Shown here piece by piece: positions 51,139 to 60,381 of a stretch of 64,000 nt of DNA; position 1 is the stretch's first letter, and every line of letters starts with the position of its first letter. Both the position numbers and the translations under genes were made by a program. This DNA comes from DASPSR01 sp035516175 (GTDB lineage Bacteria > Nitrospirota > UBA9217). The notes under the pieces are model-generated. The model saw only the letters and a list, made by a program, of their open reading frames with translations. It did no database searches and had not been told where the DNA came from. The DNA lies in assembly GCA_035516175.1 (NCBI GenBank), contig DATJAO010000066.1, positions 1 to 64,000 on the forward strand, read 5' to 3'.

Positions 51139-52266
51139 GTGCAGAATACAGAATGTAAAACAAACGATGCCTTGAGCGACGGAGAGAACACGCAAAGAAC
51201 AGACAGGATCCACGGTGGGGATATCTACGAAGCGGCAAAACGTTTTGGAATCGACGAAGAAGAAATCATCGACTTCAGCTCTAGCGTAAACCCTCTCGGT
51301 CCGCCGTCGTCTGCCAAGCGGGCAGTCAAGAGATCTATCAAGTTTCTTGGCCGTTACCCCGATCCTGAAATGAACGGTCTGCGGAAAGCGATTGCCCGCT
51401 ATTTCGGTATCAAACCTGGGCAAGTTATCTGCGGCAGTGGAGCAAACGCGCTGATTCGCCTCATCCCTCAGGTATTCAGACCGAAGAACGTCCTCATCCC
51501 TGTGCCGACCTTTATGGAATATGCCGCCGCAGCGGCGGATGCCGGTGGCAAGGTTGTGGCGTTTCCTCTCAGGGAGCGTGAAGGATTCCGCGTGGACCCT
51601 CTCGAGATGGCCTTTGCGCTCAAAGGCATGGACATGGCATTCCTCTGCAATCCCAACAATCCCACTGGTCTCCTCATCCCCAAAGCGGAGATGCTCGAGA
51701 TCGTGCAGTACGCGCTCCAGCACGGGGTACGGCTGGTGGTAGACGAGGCGTTCATGGACTTTAGCGATTCCGATTCGATCGTTAAGGAGGCTGTGCAGTC
51801 TTCTCGCCTCATCTGCCTGAGGGCATTCACCAAGTTTTTCGGCATGCCTGGGCTCCGGATCGGGTATGCGGTCACCGACGAGACAACTGTTGCTGATCTC
51901 AGGGACGGTCAGGAACCCTGGGCCGTAAGTATCCCTGCAGAGCAGGCCGCGATTGCCGCCTTGAACGAGTGGGGGTATATCAAGAAGACCCGTCGACTGA
52001 TCGAGAAAGAACGCGCACGCCTGCTCTCAGCCATCCGGTTATTGCCCGGCGTGGAGCCGTTCCCGTGTTCGGCGAATTTCATCTTGCTCAAACTCACCTC
52101 AATGGATGCATGGCATCTGACGGAAAAGCTCGGTCAACGCGGCCTCCTTGTCCGCGATTGCTCTTCAATTCTCGGCCTCAGCAACCGCTACGTGCGGATC
52201 GCGGTGCGCACGCGGAGAGAGAACAAACGTCTTGTGGAGGCGCTGCGAGAGCTCCTTATTGGATGA
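51139..52266 (+). CDS. CobD-like threonine-phosphate decarboxylase or histidinol-phosphate aminotransferase
   Basis: The 375-residue class I/II PLP enzyme begins its domain with IHGGDIYEAAKRFGI and IDFSSSVNPLGPP, typical of CobD, which makes aminopropanol phosphate for cobalamin. It has CNPNNPTGLL, VVDEAFMDF and the PLP lysine in AFTKFFGMPGLRIGY. HisC is a close relative and cannot be excluded. The start is GTG at 51139 with GGGAGAG upstream. The first 25 residues are poorly conserved and their DNA resembles the dispersed CGCAAAGA-type repeat words. No other cob genes are adjacent, but cbiMQO lies 13 kb to the left. Confidence 0.82.
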   Translation: MQNTECKTNDALSDGENTQRTDRIHGGDIYEAAKRFGIDEEEIIDFSSSVNPLGPPSSAKRAVKRSIKFLGRYPDPEMNGLRKAIARYFGIKPGQVICGSGANALIRLIPQVFRPKNVLIPVPTFMEYAAAAADAGGKVVAFPLREREGFRVDPLEMAFALKGMDMAFLCNPNNPTGLLIPKAEMLEIVQYALQHGVRLVVDEAFMDFSDSDSIVKEAVQSSRLICLRAFTKFFGMPGLRIGYAVTDETTVADLRDGQEPWAVSIPAEQAAIAALNEWGYIKKTRRLIEKERARLLSAIRLLPGVEPFPCSANFILLKLTSMDAWHLTEKLGQRGLLVRDCSSILGLSNRYVRIAVRTRRENKRLVEALRELLIG

Positions 52267-52286
52267 TGTCCCCGCCAAAAAATATT

Positions 52287-52315
52287 TTGCAAAAATATCA
52301 TCTCTGTGATAAAGT
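52287..52315 (+). promoter_or_regulatory. Possible sigma-70-type promoter before the zinc-ribbon gene and alr
   Basis: TTGCAA (52287-52292) and TAAAGT (52310-52315) are 17 bp apart. The zinc-ribbon gene starts about 180 bp later; no leader structure was recognised. Confidence 0.35.
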
Positions 52316-52498
52316 AAATTTAAACCTCATGAAAATACATGGATTTTGTGTGCTGCCGAAGAAACGCGACTGATCTTGGTGCTCTGAAAAGTGCTCATTT
52401 GTCCGCATATGTTATCTATGCCGAAAAGTGGGCAGAGAGTTGTTTCCATCCCCGTATTGTCTGTTCAGCTCTGCGGGATGAAAATCGGAGGGTCGACT

Positions 52499-52693
52499 AT
52501 GGAACCGATCATGTGCCCCTTTTGCGGCGGGACGAATCTATTTCAAGAAGATGATTATAGTCTCGAAATGGACTTCGAATATTGGACTATTCATCACTGG
52601 GAGTGTTTGGACTGTGCACAATCATTCGACAAGATAGAGATACTGCCAACATCAAGCACTTTTGAGGAGATCAATGAGAGCACCATACACTGA
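52499..52693 (+). CDS. Small zinc-ribbon protein, unknown
   Basis: The 64-residue protein starts MEPIMCPFCGGTN and has a second pair CLDC (in WECLDCAQSF), so a four-cysteine zinc ribbon is likely. Its middle is acidic and aromatic (DFEYWTIHHW). The start at 52499 follows GGAGG by eight bases; the frame is open further up but without such a site. It overlaps the alr start by 20 bases, suggesting co-translation. I do not know a named family. Confidence 0.7.
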   Translation: MEPIMCPFCGGTNLFQEDDYSLEMDFEYWTIHHWECLDCAQSFDKIEILPTSSTFEEINESTIH

Positions 52694-53852
52694 AACGGTT
52701 CCTGACCGTACGGCGCCATCTCTTTCGTCTTCACTTCCCGTTACCGGCAGACCGACCGCTGCCAAGATCAACCTGCAGTCTCTCTCTCACAATTTCAATG
52801 AGGTAATGCATCGTGCCGATGGACGAAAGATTCTCGCCGTCGTCAAGGCACAGGCGTACGGACATGGCGCGCTCAGGGTTTCCCGGCATCTCCTGGAACT
52901 TGGCTCCGATATGCTTGGCGTAGCTCTGATTGAGGAAGGGAGTGAGCTTCGGGCAGCCGGCATCGAAGCGTCAATTCTGGTGATGGGCGCGGTTTTCCCG
53001 GAACAGGCAGAGACGATCGTAGAGTTGGGCCTCACGCCGGTGATATATGACATGAAGGTCGCGCGTGCTGTTGCCGATGCAGCGCAGAAGCAAAAGACCA
53101 AGATCGCGGTGCACGTGAAGATCGACACCGGTATGGGCAGGATAGGCATTCCTCCTGCCGCAGCCGAAGATTTCGTCGTGGACCTGGTTAAACTTCGCGG
53201 AATCACAGTGCAGGGCATGATGACGCATTTCGCTGATGCTGACCTGCGGGACAAACGGTTTGCCTCGAAGCAGATGGGCCTTTTTGAGTCTCTTCTGAAG
53301 AAGCTCGACTCGCGGGGTATCTCCATTCCCGTGCGTCATGCCGCCAACAGCGCCGCGGTACTTGATTACCGACGGGCACTCTTCACCATGGTCAGACCGG
53401 GGCTGATGCTGTACGGGTATAACCCCCTCGAAGGAGAAGCGGCTGGCGCTGATTTGCGGCCGGTTCTGTCGCTCGTAACGCGCATTGCATTCCTTAAAAA
53501 AGTTCCTGCAGGGGTTCCTATAAGCTACGGTAGGACCTTTGTCACGAAACGCGAGAGCATGATCGCCACGATACCTATCGGGTATGCAGATGGATACAGC
53601 CGCAGCCTTTCGAACAGGGGCGAAGCCATTGTCCGGGGTGTCAGAGTACCGGTGGTCGGTCGGGTATGCATGGATATGACCATGCTGGACGTAACGGAGG
53701 TGCCCGCCGTGAGCGAAGGGGATGAGGTGGTGTTGATTGGAAGCCAGGGTAAGGAGAGGATCACGGCTGATGATATCGCCGTCAAGACGGGCACCATATC
53801 GTACGAAGTGCTCTGCGGGATCAGTGGCCGCGTACCGAGGGTGTATGTATGA
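52674..53852 (+). CDS. alr: Alanine racemase
   Basis: It makes D-alanine for peptidoglycan. The 392-residue protein has the PLP lysine Lys58 (ILAVVKAQAYGHG), the second-base tyrosine in ISYGRTF, and GRVCMDMTMLDVT. The usual VKANAYGHG has Gln in place of Asn here. The N-terminus is about 25 residues longer than usual. GAGGAG stands four bases before ATG 52674; another ATG lies four codons earlier. Confidence 0.94.
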   Translation: MRAPYTETVPDRTAPSLSSSLPVTGRPTAAKINLQSLSHNFNEVMHRADGRKILAVVKAQAYGHGALRVSRHLLELGSDMLGVALIEEGSELRAAGIEASILVMGAVFPEQAETIVELGLTPVIYDMKVARAVADAAQKQKTKIAVHVKIDTGMGRIGIPPAAAEDFVVDLVKLRGITVQGMMTHFADADLRDKRFASKQMGLFESLLKKLDSRGISIPVRHAANSAAVLDYRRALFTMVRPGLMLYGYNPLEGEAAGADLRPVLSLVTRIAFLKKVPAGVPISYGRTFVTKRESMIATIPIGYADGYSRSLSNRGEAIVRGVRVPVVGRVCMDMTMLDVTEVPAVSEGDEVVLIGSQGKERITADDIAVKTGTISYEVLCGISGRVPRVYV

Positions 53853-53880
53853 TGGCTTTAACTTGAATGAGTTGCAGCAT

Positions 53881-53943
53881 GGTGAATTGGAATTGGATAT
53901 TGGGGCCTGAATAAAGTCCACTGCTAAATTTCAATTTTCCAAT
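53881..53943. repeat. AT-rich intergenic repeat words before mlaE
   Basis: GAATTGGAATTGGATATTGG and TAAATTTCAATTTTCCAATA are partly inverted copies of the AATTGGAAATTG words seen in other gaps of the window. Confidence 0.4.
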
Positions 53944-53974
53944 ATAAAATCTTCATTATGGAGCGATGCTCCCT

Positions 53975-54745
53975 ATGAACTACTGGCTTGAACTGTTGGG
54001 CCGTAAAACCACCCACTTCGTAATGGAGATGGGCCGGGTGCTCATATTCCTGAGCCAGACGCTCCGTTGGACGTTAGGCAGGCCGTTCTATCTGAAGAAT
54101 GTCCTAAAACAGATGGAGCAGATCGGTGTCAACTCCCTTCCCGTTGTGCTGACGACAGCCATCTCCACCGGCATGGTGCTGGCGCTGCAGAGCTATACGG
54201 GATTCAAGCGGTTCGGCGCCGAATCGCTCATCGGTGCCGTTGTCTCGCTCTCTATGACACGAGAACTCGGGCCTGTGCTCACAGGCCTCATGGTTGCAGG
54301 CAGAGCCGGTGCGGCCATGGCCGCAGAGCTGGGAACCATGAAGGTAACCGAGCAGATCGATGCTCTTACGACGCTCGCCACGAACCCGATGAAATACCTT
54401 GTGGTGCCCCGTTTCGTCGCAAGCACAGTGATGATGTTCTTCCTGACGGTACTCGGGATGATGATTGGGGTCGCCGGCGGTTATTTTGTCGGTGTCAAGG
54501 TGCTTGGTACCAATCCCGTTACGTACATCAACCAGAGTATTGATAATACCGAGGTGACGGACATCTGGTACGGGCTTATCAAGTCTCTCGTATTCGGTGC
54601 GGTGGTCGGTCTCATCGGATGTTATAAGGGCTTCCATACCGAGGGAGGGGCGGAAGGGGTTGGCAAAGCCACGACCGGCGCGGTGGTGGTCTCGTGCATG
54701 CTGATCCTGATCCTTGATTACTTTCTGTCAGCGTTGTTGTGGTGA
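53975..54745 (+). CDS. mlaE: MlaE-type lipid ABC transporter permease
   Basis: The 256-residue membrane protein has the MlaE domain: ALQSYTGFKRFGAESLIGAVV, TRELGPVLTGLMVAGRAGAAMAAELGTMKVTEQIDAL. It moves phospholipids between inner membrane and the MCE protein. The start at 53975 leaves 11 bases after GGAG; ATG 53966 is too close to it. The mlaF gene overlaps or abuts its end. Confidence 0.92.
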   Translation: MNYWLELLGRKTTHFVMEMGRVLIFLSQTLRWTLGRPFYLKNVLKQMEQIGVNSLPVVLTTAISTGMVLALQSYTGFKRFGAESLIGAVVSLSMTRELGPVLTGLMVAGRAGAAMAAELGTMKVTEQIDALTTLATNPMKYLVVPRFVASTVMMFFLTVLGMMIGVAGGYFVGVKVLGTNPVTYINQSIDNTEVTDIWYGLIKSLVFGAVVGLIGCYKGFHTEGGAEGVGKATTGAVVVSCMLILILDYFLSALLW

Positions 54746-54750
54746 CGGCC

Positions 54751-55503
54751 ATGGCCATGATCGAGATCATCGACCTTCATAAGACCTTCGGCGATAACCA
54801 CGTTCTCCGCGGGGTGAATCTCACCGTGGAGAAGGGAGAGAGCATGACGGTGATCGGCGGCAGCGGTAGCGGCAAGAGCGTGCTCATCAAGCACATCATC
54901 GGGCTGTTATTTCCCGACAGGGGGCGGGTGATCGTTGACGGACAGGTCCTGAACAATCTCGATGAGCAGGGCTTGAACGAGATGCGCAAGAAGTTCGGCA
55001 TGCTGTTTCAGGGCGCGGCGCTCTTCGACTCCCTGACGGTCTGGGAGAACGTAGGCTTTGCCATAAAACAGCATACAAAGCTGTCCGACCGGGAGATCAG
55101 GAAGATCACGACAGAGAAGCTCGCTCACGTTGGGTTGAAGGATGTTGAGGATAAGATGCCCTCGGAGCTTTCAGGAGGGATGAAGAAAAGGGTTGGACTC
55201 GCCCGCGCGATTGCCATGGACGCCGCCATCATCCTCTATGATGAGCCAACGACGGGGCTTGACCCTATAACGGCTGATTCCATCAACGATTTGATCGTCG
55301 ATCTTAGAAAGAAGCTCGGTGTGACGTCTGTGGCCATTACACACGATATGCACAGTGCTTATAAGATATCTGACCGGATCGCCATGCTCTATAAGGGGGA
55401 AATCCTGGATGTTGGTACGCCCGATCAGATTAAGAATTCTCCGAATCCTATTATTCACCAGTTTATAACGGGAAGTGCCGTTGGACCGATAACGGCAGAG
55501 TGA
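54751..55503 (+). CDS. mlaF: MlaF-type lipid ABC transporter ATPase
   Basis: The ATPase of about 250 residues has Walker A GGSGSGKSV, signature LSGGMKKRVGLARAI, Walker B IILYDEPTTGLDP and the switch ITHDMHSAYK. It powers MlaE. Start codons at 54739 (GTG), 54751 and 54757 are all possible; none has a clear ribosome site. Confidence 0.93.
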   Translation: MAMIEIIDLHKTFGDNHVLRGVNLTVEKGESMTVIGGSGSGKSVLIKHIIGLLFPDRGRVIVDGQVLNNLDEQGLNEMRKKFGMLFQGAALFDSLTVWENVGFAIKQHTKLSDREIRKITTEKLAHVGLKDVEDKMPSELSGGMKKRVGLARAIAMDAAIILYDEPTTGLDPITADSINDLIVDLRKKLGVTSVAITHDMHSAYKISDRIAMLYKGEILDVGTPDQIKNSPNPIIHQFITGSAVGPITAE

Positions 55504-55545
55504 TGCGGACGTGATATATAATTTCAGGGAGATTGAGGTGCCTGC

Positions 55546-56958
55546 ATGTTCAAACTGAGCGCTGAGGCCAAGGTGGGGTTGCTGGTCCTCGTGGGGTCCG
55601 CCGTTCTCCTCTGGATGACCTTTGCCGTTGGCAAGTACGAGTTCGGTGAAAAAAAAGGATACACCGTGCAGGCGGTCTTTGATTCCGTGGCTGGGCTCGA
55701 CGCGAAGGCTGCGGTAAGGATGGCGGGCGTAAAGATCGGTACCGTGGAGAAGGTCGAGCTCGAGGACAGCCGAGCAAAGGTTACCCTCAGGATTTATCCT
55801 GACGTGAAGATACAGCGCGGGACAAAGGCTATGGTCAAGACCCTTGGCCTCCTGGGCGAAAAGTACGTGGAACTCGTCCCTCCCGAAATGAAAGCGAAGG
55901 AGGCTGCTGCACCCGGGGGGGCCCAATATCTTCAGGAAGGCGAGCGGATCGAGGCCACGGTTTCGCCGAGCGACGTGGACAAGCTGATCAACCAGCTGAG
56001 CTCCATATCGGACGATGTCAAACAGGTGACCGCATCGTTCAGAGAGGTCTTTGGAAGCGAACGGGGCACCCGTTCCATGGAAGATATTCTTGCAGACCTG
56101 CGCAAGACCACTGCAAACATTAAGGAGTTCTCGTACGCCCTGCGGAGCGACGGGAGCGAAGTGGTCATGAGGCTCAACGACCTCATCGCCAGTCTGAACG
56201 GCATCGTGGCCGACAACAGGGATAACCTCAAGGTAACCATGGAGAACGTCCGGGAAGCTTCGAAGAACGCTGAGTTGGCACTCGCATCGATAGAGAGCAC
56301 AGCCCGGAAGATCGACCGCGGAGAGGGCACGCTCGGCAAACTCGTGAACAACGAAAGCATGTATAACAACATCGACAGCACCGCCAAGGGGTTCGGTGAC
56401 ATTACAACGCACTTCGAGCGCCTGAGGACGGTTATTGGATTTAGATCGGAATATATGTTCCCGGAATGGAAGAGCTATTTCTCACTCGACGTCAAGCCCA
56501 CGTTCGACAAGTACTATACGCTCGAGGTAATTTCAGACCCCAAATACAAGTTTACACAGACTGTAACGTCATTGACCCCGCCGGGGACGACGATTACGCA
56601 GAATACCTACGAGCAGAAATTCCTCTTCAGCCTGCTATTCGTCAAAAGATGGGGAAATCTCGCACTCCGGATGGGGCTCATGGAGTCCACCGGCGGACTC
56701 GGCGCCGAATACTATACGATGAACGATAGGGTCAAGTTCAGTTTAGACGCCTGGAACTTCGCAAGCAAAGAGCCCGGCAATTTGAATACTCATGTGAAAG
56801 CCACGGTGAGTTACGATCTGAACAAGCTGTTCTTTCTTGATGTCGGTTACGATAACATCCTGAATTCCCAGCGCGCGTCAGTGTTTGCCGGAGCAGGCCT
56901 CCGGTTCGACGATGAGGATCTGAAATATTTGATGGGATCCGTGCCGATAGTGAAGTAA
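55546..56958 (+). CDS. MlaD-type MCE protein
   Basis: The 470-residue protein has an N-terminal membrane helix (about 9-27), one MCE domain (about 35-115: VRMAGVKIGTVEKVEL, AMVKTLGLLGEKYVEL), a long helical region (about 140-290) and a C-terminal beta-rich part (300-470) ending near YLMGSVPIVK. The C-terminal beta region is longer than in E. coli MlaD (about 180 residues) and resembles outer-membrane strand patterns. It follows mlaE-mlaF; periplasmic MlaC and outer-membrane MlaA are not in the window. Confidence 0.88.
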   Translation: MFKLSAEAKVGLLVLVGSAVLLWMTFAVGKYEFGEKKGYTVQAVFDSVAGLDAKAAVRMAGVKIGTVEKVELEDSRAKVTLRIYPDVKIQRGTKAMVKTLGLLGEKYVELVPPEMKAKEAAAPGGAQYLQEGERIEATVSPSDVDKLINQLSSISDDVKQVTASFREVFGSERGTRSMEDILADLRKTTANIKEFSYALRSDGSEVVMRLNDLIASLNGIVADNRDNLKVTMENVREASKNAELALASIESTARKIDRGEGTLGKLVNNESMYNNIDSTAKGFGDITTHFERLRTVIGFRSEYMFPEWKSYFSLDVKPTFDKYYTLEVISDPKYKFTQTVTSLTPPGTTITQNTYEQKFLFSLLFVKRWGNLALRMGLMESTGGLGAEYYTMNDRVKFSLDAWNFASKEPGNLNTHVKATVSYDLNKLFFLDVGYDNILNSQRASVFAGAGLRFDDEDLKYLMGSVPIVK

Positions 56959-56986
56959 TATAACGCGGCTTTATGCGGATGCGTCC

Positions 56987-57015
56987 TTGACTTTTGCAAG
57001 GTAGTCTCTTAGAAT
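56987..57015 (+). promoter_or_regulatory. Sigma-70-type promoter of galU
   Basis: TTGACT (56987-56992) and TAGAAT (57010-57015) are 17 bp apart. This overlaps the first ATG of the frame at 56994 and so supports the GTG start at 57033. Confidence 0.6.
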
Positions 57016-57032
57016 GCAACGAGGAGAACGTG

Positions 57033-57902
57033 GTGCAAAAAGTGATTACAAAGGCGGTGTTCCCGGCCGCAGGTATGGGTACGCGGTTTCTTCCGGCAAC
57101 AAAGGCGTCTCCCAAGGAGATGCTTCCGCTCGTGGACAAACCGCTCATACAGTACGTTATAGAAGAGGCCGTGGCCTCGGGCATCGAGGAGGTTGTGCTG
57201 GTCACGGGGAGGAATAAACGGGCGATCGAAGACCACTTTGACGTGGCATTCGAACTCGAGGAGGATCTTAAGGCAAAAGGTAAGCATAAACTGCTTTCGG
57301 AGGTGCAGCGCATTGCCAACTTGGTGACGTTCTGCTATATCCGCCAGAAGAAAGCGCTTGGCCTCGGTCACGCTGTATTGACGTCCAAGAGAGTGGTTGG
57401 CGGTGACCCGTTCGCAGTGCTTCTCGGCGACGATATTATCGATTCAGACGTTCCCGCGCTCAAGCAGATGATGGCTGTTTATAGGCGGTATCCTTTCACG
57501 ATCCTTGCCATCCAGAAAGTACCGCAGTCCCAGACACAGCAATACGGCATCATTGACGCAAAAAAAATCGAGGACGGTATCTATCTCGTGAAGGACCTTG
57601 TGGAGAAACCTTCGCCCGATGAGGCGCCGTCGGACCTCGCGATCATCGGCCGGTATATTCTGACGCCTGAGATATTCGGAGCGCTCGAACGCACCCAACC
57701 GGGCAAAGGCGGAGAGATACAGTTGACCGACGGTCTAAGGTTGCTTATGGAAAAGCAGCCAATCTATGCATATGAGTTTAAGGGCATACGGCATGACGCG
57801 GGTGATAAGTTAGGATTTCTGAAGGCCACGGTCGAGTTCGGGTTGAAGAACGTGGAGTTTGGCGCGGAGTTCAGGAACTACCTGCAACAGTTGAAGCTCT
57901 GA
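57033..57902 (+). CDS. galU: UTP-glucose-1-phosphate uridylyltransferase
   Basis: It makes UDP-glucose for LPS and polysaccharides. The 289-residue protein has the nucleotide motif FPAAGMGTRFLPATKASPKEMLP, VDKPLIQYVIEEA and GKGGEIQLTDGL. The start is GTG 57033, six bases after GAGGAG. Confidence 0.95.
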   Translation: MQKVITKAVFPAAGMGTRFLPATKASPKEMLPLVDKPLIQYVIEEAVASGIEEVVLVTGRNKRAIEDHFDVAFELEEDLKAKGKHKLLSEVQRIANLVTFCYIRQKKALGLGHAVLTSKRVVGGDPFAVLLGDDIIDSDVPALKQMMAVYRRYPFTILAIQKVPQSQTQQYGIIDAKKIEDGIYLVKDLVEKPSPDEAPSDLAIIGRYILTPEIFGALERTQPGKGGEIQLTDGLRLLMEKQPIYAYEFKGIRHDAGDKLGFLKATVEFGLKNVEFGAEFRNYLQQLKL

Positions 57903-57966
57903 GCATTCCGTTGATGAGGGCGAATCGAAACAGAACTTATGGTGCACTCAGCATGAGGAGGATGAT

Positions 57967-60378
57967 TTGGCAAAAACGGAAACGAAAAATATTGATCTCC
58001 AACAATCAATAGAAATACCGAAAAAGCTGCCGCTGCTCCCAATCAGGGACATCGTGGTTTTCCCGTACATGGTCCTTCCGCTCTTTGTCGGCAGAGAGAT
58101 GTCCATCAAAGCGATCGAGGTGGCACTTGAGAGTAATCGCATGATATTCCTGACCTCTCAGAAAGATATCAATGTGGAAAATCCCTCTCCATCCGATCTG
58201 TATTCCGTGGGTACCGTTGGCGTGATTATGCGGATGCTGAAGCTGCCGGACGGCCGTATCAAAATACTCGTCCAGGGAGTGGCCCGGGCAAAGACGGTCA
58301 AATTCCTCCAGAAGGAACCTTTTTATCAGGTAGAGATTAAGACCTTCCCCGATGTTTCCACTCCGGTCACGCTCGAGACCGAGGCGTTGATGCGGAATGT
58401 GAAGGAGCAGATCGAGAAACTGGTCTCCTTCGGAAAGGTCATTCTTCCGGACATCATGGTGGTCATCGAGAACGTGGACGATCCGGGAAAGCTTGCTGAC
58501 CTTGCCGTTGCCAATATGGGTCTGAAGGTCGAGCAGGCACAGGATATTCTAGAAGTTACGGACCCGATTCAGCGAATCAAGCGCATAAATGAAGCGCTAG
58601 GCAAGGAAATAGAGCTCCTCTCCATGCAGCAGAAGATCCAGGCGGACGTCCGCGGTGAAATCGACAAGACGCAGCGAGAGTATTTCCTGCGCGAGCAGTT
58701 AAAAGCGATCCAGCGCGAACTCGGCGAAACCGATGACCGTTCCGAAGACCTGCGTGAGCTCCGGGAAAAGATTAAAGAAGCGAAAATGCCGGATAAAGCC
58801 GCTAAGGAGGCGGAGAAACAGCTCAGGAGGCTCGAGAGGATGCATCCGGACGCTGCAGAGGCATCCATGACCAGGACCTATATCGAGTGGCTCGCCGATC
58901 TTCCGTGGAGCAAGGCGACAAAGGACAACCTTGACCTCAAGACGGCGCATAAGGTGCTCGAGGAAGACCATTACGACCTCGAAAAAGTAAAAGAGAGAAT
59001 TTTGGAATACCTCTCGGTCCGCAAACTCAAGGAGAAGATGAAAGGGCCGATTCTCTGTTTCGTCGGCCCTCCGGGCGTGGGCAAGACGTCGCTCGGAAAG
59101 TCCATAGCTCGGGCTCTCGGGAGGGAATTCGTACGCATTTCTCTTGGAGGCGTCCGGGACGAGGCGGAGATCCGCGGCCACCGGCGGACCTATGTGGGTG
59201 CGCTGCCCGGCAGGATCATTCAAGGTATCAAGACCGCTGGTTACAACAATCCCGTATTTATGCTGGACGAGATCGACAAGCTCGGTGCCGATTTCCGGGG
59301 AGACCCGTCTGCTGCCCTGCTCGAGGTGCTTGATCCCGAACAAAACAACTCGTTCAGTGACCATTATATCGGTCTGCCCTTCGACCTTTCACGCGTGATG
59401 TTCATTACTACGGCGAATATGACCGACCCGATTCCGTCGCCGCTCAGGGACAGGATGGAGATCATCAATCTGTCAGGATATACAGAACAGGAGAAGCTTG
59501 GTATTGCGAAGAGGTATCTGATTCCCCGGCAGATGGCGGAGCACGGCATAACGGAGAGACAGATCAGTATCCCGGACAAGACCATCCTCCAGGTCATATC
59601 GCAGTACACGCGTGAGGCAGGCGTAAGAAACCTGGAGCGCGAGATCGGCCACCTTTGCCGCAAGGTCGCGCGGAAGATAGCCGAAGGAGAGACCGGCCTG
59701 TTCACAATTACGCCGAGCAACCTTCACCAATACCTGGGCGTACCCAAATACTTGCCGGAAGTCGAGCGGGAGAAGGACGAAGTGGGCGTTGTGACCGGAC
59801 TTGCCTGGACCGAAACCGGAGGCGATGTCCTATATATTGAGGCGACCACCATGCGCGGCAAGGGGAATCTTACGCTCACTGGCCATCTCGGCGACGTGAT
59901 GAAGGAGTCGGCACATGCAGCGCTCACCTATGTGCGCTCCCGGGCGGGAGAACTTGGTATTAAGACCGAGCAGTTCGGCAAGACCGATGTCCATATCCAT
60001 GTACCGGCAGGGGCCATTCCTAAGGACGGTCCGTCGGCGGGCGTTACCATGGCCACGGCCCTAGCGTCGGTTTTCACGAACGCGCCGGTGAAAAAGGACC
60101 TTGCCATGACCGGGGAGGTCACGCTCAGGGGACGGGTCCTGCCCATTGGCGGGCTCAAGGAAAAGACCCTCGCTGCCAAGCGGGCGGGGATCAAAACCAT
60201 GATCATCCCGAAGCAGAACGAAAAGGACCTGGACGATATACCGAAAAATCTTAAAAAGGATATGAAATTCATCTTTGTCGAGACCATGGACGAAGTGATC
60301 TCGTCTGCGCTTCGCAAGAAGTCGCCCCGTCGGATAGCGCACCGGAGGCTTCCCGGCAGGTCCCGGGCCACGCACTAA
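57967..60378 (+). CDS. lon: ATP-dependent Lon protease
   Basis: The 803-residue protease degrades damaged and regulatory proteins. It has the N-terminal substrate domain (LPLLPIRDIVVFPYMVLPLFVGR), Walker A at 367-374 (GPPGVGKT), Walker B VFMLDEIDK, and the catalytic pair Ser690 (KDGPSAG) and Lys733, 43 residues apart as in E. coli. The start codon is TTG at 57967 with GAGGAGG upstream. The C-terminal 20 residues are basic and unlike other Lon tails. Confidence 0.97.
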   Translation: MAKTETKNIDLQQSIEIPKKLPLLPIRDIVVFPYMVLPLFVGREMSIKAIEVALESNRMIFLTSQKDINVENPSPSDLYSVGTVGVIMRMLKLPDGRIKILVQGVARAKTVKFLQKEPFYQVEIKTFPDVSTPVTLETEALMRNVKEQIEKLVSFGKVILPDIMVVIENVDDPGKLADLAVANMGLKVEQAQDILEVTDPIQRIKRINEALGKEIELLSMQQKIQADVRGEIDKTQREYFLREQLKAIQRELGETDDRSEDLRELREKIKEAKMPDKAAKEAEKQLRRLERMHPDAAEASMTRTYIEWLADLPWSKATKDNLDLKTAHKVLEEDHYDLEKVKERILEYLSVRKLKEKMKGPILCFVGPPGVGKTSLGKSIARALGREFVRISLGGVRDEAEIRGHRRTYVGALPGRIIQGIKTAGYNNPVFMLDEIDKLGADFRGDPSAALLEVLDPEQNNSFSDHYIGLPFDLSRVMFITTANMTDPIPSPLRDRMEIINLSGYTEQEKLGIAKRYLIPRQMAEHGITERQISIPDKTILQVISQYTREAGVRNLEREIGHLCRKVARKIAEGETGLFTITPSNLHQYLGVPKYLPEVEREKDEVGVVTGLAWTETGGDVLYIEATTMRGKGNLTLTGHLGDVMKESAHAALTYVRSRAGELGIKTEQFGKTDVHIHVPAGAIPKDGPSAGVTMATALASVFTNAPVKKDLAMTGEVTLRGRVLPIGGLKEKTLAAKRAGIKTMIIPKQNEKDLDDIPKNLKKDMKFIFVETMDEVISSALRKKSPRRIAHRRLPGRSRATH

Positions 60379-60381
60379 CCC

